A stretch of DNA of 64,000 nucleotides, from contig BQUP01000006.1 of NCBI GenBank assembly GCA_022835595.1, forward strand, positions 1,129,307-1,193,306, written 5' to 3'. The stretch comes from Cystobasidium ongulense (taxonomy: Eukaryota > Basidiomycota > Cystobasidiomycetes > Cystobasidiales > Cystobasidiaceae). The notes under the pieces are model-generated. The model searched no databases. It saw only the letters and a list, made by a program, of their open reading frames with translations, and had not been told where the DNA came from. Positions 59,378-64,000 of this stretch are shown piece by piece. A program made the translations under genes and the position numbers. The first letter of the stretch is position 1; every line of letters begins with the position of its first letter.

Positions 59378-59550
59378 CTTGACGAGGTTGTCTTGACTTT
59401 GGAGAAAGAAAGAAGCAAAGAAGCCAACGTCTGACTCGATAAAGCTCAGGCGTAGCTCGATCGCCGTCAGCAAGCCAGTGCCGCCGGCAAGCGCGATAAG
59501 GTAAGCAGGACTACAACACGCGAGAAGATCCAGAGCGATCCAAAGCAGGC
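59378..59550. promoter_or_regulatory. Shared bidirectional promoter, HIS5 / DAGK-domain gene, with TGACTC
   Basis: Only 173 bp separates the start codons. A TGACTC (59432-59437) resembles half of the GCN4/CPC1 site TGASTCA that controls fungal amino-acid genes; the last base of the consensus is not kept. Function is inferred from the HIS5 neighbour only. Confidence 0.45.
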
Positions 59551-60763
59551 ATGAGAGGCGGCGCAGACGTCTACTGGCACATCGTGGTCAATACCCACGC
59601 TGGAACGGGCGATGCTTCGCAGCTTGTCAAGACCTTGATCCGGCTGATTGCGGCACAGGACATCGACTATGCCGTTCACGAGACACGAAGCGCCAACGAT
59701 GGGTACCGGATAGCTAAGAGCATACTGAGGAATACCTCTATACCGCTCAGTGGTACGGTTGTTGCCGTGGTAGGGGGAGACGGCTCGCTCAACGAGCTTG
59801 TCAATGGCATCATGCGACTCGAACCGAGCGCCTCCACTCGGGGTATACGGCTGGCACTCGTCCCAGCAGGAACGGCGAATGCAGTGTATCATTCATTGTT
59901 CCCTGAAACATGCAAGGATCCAGCCAACTTTGACAGATTCCTCTCTGTCAAAGAAGCTCTCAAGTTGCCAAGCTCGCTTGCGCCACTGTCAATATGCCGA
60001 ATCTCCACACTACCCAATGAGAAACCTGTGTACTCTTGCGTAGTTACTTCAACATGCTTGCATGCGGGTATACTAGAAACAGCCTCGACTGAAGAGATGA
60101 GAAAGCAATATCCCGGAGTAGAACGTTTCCAGATCGCAGCCGAACAGCATCTTGGCACAGCGTACTCTGCAAAGCTCACTTTATTGCCTGTGACGAGTCT
60201 ACATCCTCGCGTACACAAATACTCGATAGAACATGGTGAATGGAGGGGCCTATCTCCGGACAATATTATCATCGAGGGACAATTCGCATACTTCATTTCG
60301 GCACTTGTAGACCGCTTCGAGACAGCCTTCAGAATCGCGCCCTACTCCTCATTCACCGAAGGTCGTCCGGCTGAAGCAGTGGATATAGTACTTGTACGCT
60401 ACAAGGAAGACGCATCGCAACAGGAAAATGCGCAAAGGCTCGTTCGTGTGCTCATGGCTGCTTACAAAGACGGAGAGCACATTCGCTTAACAGAAGAAGT
60501 GGATGGAAAGGAGCAGCCATTAGTTGAATACTATCGAGTGGGAGGATTCGAATGGCAGCCAGTAAGTTGTGGTTATCTTAATGCAGGGTACAAGACACTG
60601 AAGTTGGACGCCCGCCACCCTTTTGCAGCTTAACGAAGCCGCCAAACTCATCTGCGTGGACGGAGATACTTCCAGACTTGGTCAGGGCTGCACACTGAAC
60701 AGCGAAGTTGCTCTTCAAGGGGGAAGTGGGGTGGACGCAGACCCTTTCTCGATATTCTGTTAA
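59551..60763 (+). CDS. Diacylglycerol/sphingoid-base kinase-like (DAGK catalytic domain) protein
   Basis: Two exons. VVNTHAGTGDASQLVKTLIR and VVAVVGGDGSLNELVNGIMR carry the nucleotide-binding GGDG(S/T).NE motif of the DAGKc fold; LALVPAGTANAVYHSLFP is the PxGTxN motif. Then LTLLPVTSLHP, AYFISALVDRFETAFRIAP and AVDIVLVRY follow the LCB kinase layout. The obvious open frame stops at 60633, but a canonical 67-nt intron (60562-60628, GTAAGT...TTTTGCAG) fits after GGFEWQP and leads to LNEAAKLICVDGDTSRLGQG, the conserved C-terminal strand of the family, with the stop at 60761-60763. The substrate (sphingoid base, diacylglycerol or ceramide) is not decided by sequence. Length (about 380 residues) is shorter than yeast Lcb4/5. 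Confidence 0.87.
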
Positions 60764-61472
60764 TATGATGAGTGCTTAAGATGCGAACCACACGACAACG
60801 GACGAGCTTTGCCAGTGGACCAAGCACATGTAGCATAAAACCTTTATTCGAGCTGCTTCTTCCTTTACAATACATGCATGTCATCAGTAATTCGGTGATT
60901 TCCAGTGTTGAAGGAGAAAAGAGATGTGAAAATCCTGCCTGACTGTGGCATCAGGCAGGGTCGATGAATGTTGCCGTCGTGCCAGACAGAGAAATCGAAT
61001 AAATACCAAACTGACGCAAAGCGATACTGCATTGTGTTCTATGCCTCCGCTGATTATATTACAATTACTAGAATACTCCTGATGTGCTGGTTTCTCCCCC
61101 CAGCCTCCCGGATTCCTGCATCTCCCCGAGGAAGGCTGAGAATCTTCCTCCGTTTTTGGCGGGCAGGACCGCATAGGCGGGCAGATTGCGCAGAGGACGA
61201 GGTTCGGATACCACGACAAAGTCTTTGTGAGTAGTGCTGCATGCCCGGTGAATGAGTGCATAGAACCGCTGCTGATCTCGGTGCTGCCTTTCTCTTTCTT
61301 TTCCCGCCCGCCCGACCTGGTCTCTTCGCCGCCAAACCTCGAACTTGCAAACGACGTGATCTTGCCTGTATTTTCGACACTTCAACGCATACATCGATAT
61401 CTACTTTAATTATACCTCGTCTCTTACTTCAATACTACTACACATCTACTACATAGATAAACTCAGTTCGCA
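60764..61472. promoter_or_regulatory. Intergenic region and promoter/5' UTR of uL14
   Basis: About 710 bp. The final 150 bp before uL14 is pyrimidine- and then A/T-rich (ctctttcttttcccgcccgc near 61291), typical of ribosomal protein 5' UTRs. A 108-codon minus-strand frame (61068-61394) ends with plausible protein (SEPRPLRNLPAYAVLPAKNG) but overlaps this promoter and is not recognised. Confidence 0.45.
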
Positions 61473-62485
61473 ATGGCTAAATTAACAAGAGGTGGTGGTG
61501 CCGGTAACAAGGTGCGCAGAGAATCAGATTGAACGAGGCATAGCGATGCAGGAGCCACGACTGACTTATGGCTGTTCTTTCTGTCCATCACTATTACGAA
61601 CATTACTTCAACATCGACCTCGACTCCGCTCCATCCGCGTCGCATACGCTGCCTTTGCATGTCCAATTGGCAATTCTTCAACGCTCGATCAAATTCGCTT
61701 TGTGATACTTCAATTGCTGCTTCATCAATGCTCATCAACGCTGCATGTTCAATCAACACACACACGCACGACATGCTGCGACATCGTCAAACAGTTCCGC
61801 ATGACGTTGGCTCTGGTGCGTCAAAGGACCTAGAAAGACCTGACGACGGCGATCAGGTCTACCGAGCCGTTTTGATAGCAAGCTAAGACTTTGGGCTCGT
61901 ACCTACCTGTCTGCTTTTCTACAGCCCGTCGGTGCCGTCATGAATTGCTGCGACAACAGTGGTGCCAAGAACTTGTACATCATCGCCGTCACACGATCTG
62001 GATCTCGCTTGAACAGACTTCCTGCCGCCTCTGCTGGTGATATGGTTCTCGCTACAGTCAAGAAGGGAAAGCCTGATCTACGAAAGAAGGGTGAGTAGAT
62101 GCTCCCATCCTCAACGTTCCAACTTTTGCAAGAGGCTAACAATTGCGGTCTTGCTCCATCACAGTCCACCCAGCTATCGTCATCAGACAGCGCAAGGCAT
62201 GGAGACGCCGAGACGGTGTCTTCCTCTACTTCGAGGATAACGCTGGTGTTATTGGTAAGTAGCAAACTACTCAATGTCACAAGCGTACCAATGTTGATAT
62301 TGATATCTATTTCAGTCAACCCCAAGGGAGAGATGAAGGGATCTGCCATTGCTGGACCTGTCGCAAAGGAGTGCGCTGGTGAGTAATACAGATACAATGC
62401 TTTACACCTTGTACACATTCTAAAACCTGCTTTTTGCACAGATCTATGGCCTCGAATTGCTTCCAACGCCGGTACCGTCGTCTAA
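61473..62485 (+). CDS. RPL23: Large ribosomal subunit protein uL14 (RPL23)
   Basis: Five exons give about 139 residues: [118 protein letters not shown] and [15 protein letters not shown]. This is a full-length match to eukaryotic uL14, which contacts 25S rRNA at the subunit interface. The first intron (61513 to about 61924) is about 410 nt, far longer than the later ones (60-70 nt), the same pattern as eS17. I searched it by eye for snoRNA boxes and found none that convince. Confidence 0.96.
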
Positions 62486-63071
62486 GCAGTTTCGTTCGTT
62501 CCTTCATCGGTGATAGCCTTTGTATCATTTTCATATGGCGAAAGCTGTCAGGAGCAATAGAGCTGCATGGACCTACGTGTGAAAGCTGTCTACGATTACG
62601 ATGATTCGGGCTACTCCATTATACCGTTGTCTAGCGCTTTCTGCGAGGCAATGAAACTCAAAAGGCCCGGCTGCCTAGCTAGACATCTGCGCTTTGTAGC
62701 TCAAACTTGCTCCGTTTTCGACTGACCTTTAGCGTGTACATCTACAGCATGTAATGAATGCGTTGAGCGCAGCGTGTCGTTCCTATTGGTCGGATTCTCA
62801 GCGGCCGAGGGCTGAAAATTGAAATTCTTCGGACTTGTCACGTCCAAACTGTCTTTCCTCTTATCCATCTGGGTCACCATCATCCTCCAATCACCTCTTC
62901 CTCCTGTCAAAGCATACATCTCTTCAACTGCGTACATAGTTTCGCATTCTACGCAAGCCAAAGCCTCGCATCTCTACGCTTTCTTGACTGAAAGTCACGG
63001 CAAGAGAGAGAGGAAATTTTGGCACTTTGGAAATTTCAGTTGCAAGCGCGACCTCGGACATCAACAACAAG
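62486..63071. other. Intergenic region before URA2
   Basis: About 590 bp; uL14 3' UTR on the left and the URA2 promoter/leader on the right. No conserved frame recognised. Confidence 0.45.
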
Positions 63072-64000
63072 ATGAGCGGGTCCAGCAACGTTCACAGGTC
63101 AAGCGAGGGCTTGCCTGTCCCCCCTCTGAGCACTCCAAGAGAGCAAGCTCATGCTTCGCTCGCCGTGTCGAGTGATGCCACGGCTCTGCCTGCTGTAGTC
63201 TCGACGCCTACCGCGGAGATTGCACAACCATTCTTTGCGACGGGCGCACAGCCAGACGCACAATCTGAAGACTCGGCGACGCGACAGCGCAAACCGTCTA
63301 CTCATGCCAATGGCCACAGCAGCGCTTTGAATGGTGTAGCCGACAATCTACGCCAAATTGCAAACGCCAGCTCGATCTCGACGCGATCAAGCTCGCTCAA
63401 GAGAACAAACGCTGCCGTCTCTTTGCAAGACGCAGCAGCAGCTGGTACTCTACACAGCCCTGTCTGCTTCCCTGCTTTCGACACAGTCGCAGATGGCGAA
63501 AATGCTACCCTCCAAGCTTCCACTGCCTCGACTTCAAAGATGGTCCTCGAGCTGGTCGACGGTACTGCCTTCCAAGGCTTCTCATTCGGAGCCAAAGGCA
63601 AGAGCATTTCTGGAGAATGCGTCTTCCAGACTGGTAAGCTATTCTGTTCCCTTTCTACTCCTCTTTATCCACCCTTCCTCCCCCTCTCGAATGATGAGTG
63701 TTATGTTGGCACCAGTCTCTAACAGCTCCGTCCCATGCGGGAGGAGATGTAATGAAGAGGCATAACCCCGGCATTGTTCTTTACAACAACAATATACGCT
63801 ATGCAATGTCCTGAAATCGAAACGCTCTCCCACCCATCATCGCCCCTCTCCCAATCTGTCTAACAAATGCTGATACAATAACAACTTCCCTCCTTCCAGG
63901 TATGGTTGGCTATCCCGAGTCACTGAGTAAGCTGTTGTTGTCGGCTTAATGCAGAGTCGCAATGCCAACACTTGTTATTCCCAGCCGATCCGTCATACGA
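63072..64000 (+). CDS. URA2: Multifunctional CPSase-ATCase (URA2), N-terminal glutaminase part; runs off the window
   Basis: The first three exons are present. A Ser/Ala-rich N-terminal extension (MSGSSNVHRSSEGLPVPPLS onward, about 155 residues) precedes KMVLELVDGTAFQGFSFGAK, then [20 protein letters not shown] and LTDPSYD at the edge. The [21 protein letters not shown] pattern is typical of the small-subunit domain of the pyrimidine enzyme Ura2/CAD, whereas the arginine-specific CPA1 reads GE.VF.T.LVGY.ES.TDPSY; Met-Val-Gly-Tyr-Pro favours URA2. Introns: 63634-63900 (267 nt) and about 63932-63984. The Met at 63540 coincides with the usual start of homology and is an alternative start. The enzyme makes carbamoyl phosphate and then carbamoyl aspartate in UMP synthesis. 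Confidence 0.82.

Noticed and set aside
60562-60586. 25-nt intron in the DAGK gene
   Set aside because: Using its AG gives an early stop, whereas the 67-nt intron restores the conserved C-terminus.
61068-61394. 108-codon minus-strand frame upstream of uL14
   Set aside because: Overlaps the uL14 promoter/5' UTR and shows no known domain; kept only as a note.
61513-61924. snoRNA in the first intron of uL14
   Set aside because: No convincing C/D or H/ACA boxes found by eye; the same holds for the last uS8 intron.

Overview
This window is fungal nuclear DNA, most likely from a basidiomycete (a yeast or smut-like lineage; I cannot fix the class). The evidence is dense housekeeping genes cut by many short GT-AG introns (mostly about 50-70 nt, up to about 550 nt in ribosomal protein genes), short intergenic gaps, and gene types typical of basidiomycetes: an EZH2-like Polycomb methyltransferase, a Mediator MED25-like VWA/PTOV protein, a GFA/AT-hook protein set and a URA2-type carbamoyl-phosphate synthase. 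I see no transposon, virus copy, CRISPR array or tRNA that I can support. Most genes are split, so the boundaries below are my own splice reconstructions. Start and stop codons are usually firm; some internal junctions are not.

Layout. 1-4.5 kb: 3' part of a ChAPs exomer-cargo adaptor gene, then an ERD1/EXS membrane protein. 4.7-10.4 kb (minus): a sphingoid-base-phosphate phosphatase (LCB3 type) and the calcineurin catalytic subunit. 11-13.9 kb: ATG18 (minus) divergent from a GFA-family protein (plus). 14.2-21.6 kb (plus): EZH2-like, mitochondrial ribosomal mS23, MED25-like. 21.8-26.6 kb (minus): a low-complexity Gln/Ser/Pro protein and thiamine pyrophosphokinase, separated by 1.45 kb with no gene I can defend. 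26.8-29.9 kb: a convergent pair of bacterial-looking enzymes, a KpsF/GutQ sugar-phosphate isomerase and an HpxO-like FAD urate hydroxylase. 30.4-35.5 kb (minus): a WDR48/UAF1 homologue. 36.2-38.5 kb: a membrane-anchored GH15 glucoamylase. 39-41.4 kb: eS17 and uS8, two small-subunit ribosomal protein genes reading away from each other. 42-43.8 kb: a TRAIP-like RING/coiled-coil protein. 43.9-46.5 kb (minus): an unknown acidic/basic protein and an AT-hook protein. 47.3-51 kb: a 14-TM MFS transporter and a SAM-dependent methyltransferase. 52.2-56.3 kb: a single-pass membrane protein and a lineage-specific poly-Glu protein. 56.3-60.8 kb: CIA1, HIS5 and a lipid-kinase-like (DAGK) gene. 61.5-64 kb: uL14 and the first exons of URA2.

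Most neighbours belong to unrelated pathways. The arrangements that may matter are the eS17/uS8 and HIS5/DAGK shared promoters and the MFS/methyltransferase tandem. The observations most worth a second look are a perfect 56-bp palindrome inside the methyltransferase intron, an EZH2-like SET domain that reads Asn-Thr-Ser where Asn-His is expected, a G-quadruplex-prone pentamer array in the long eS17 first intron, and the adjacent bacterial-type enzyme pair.
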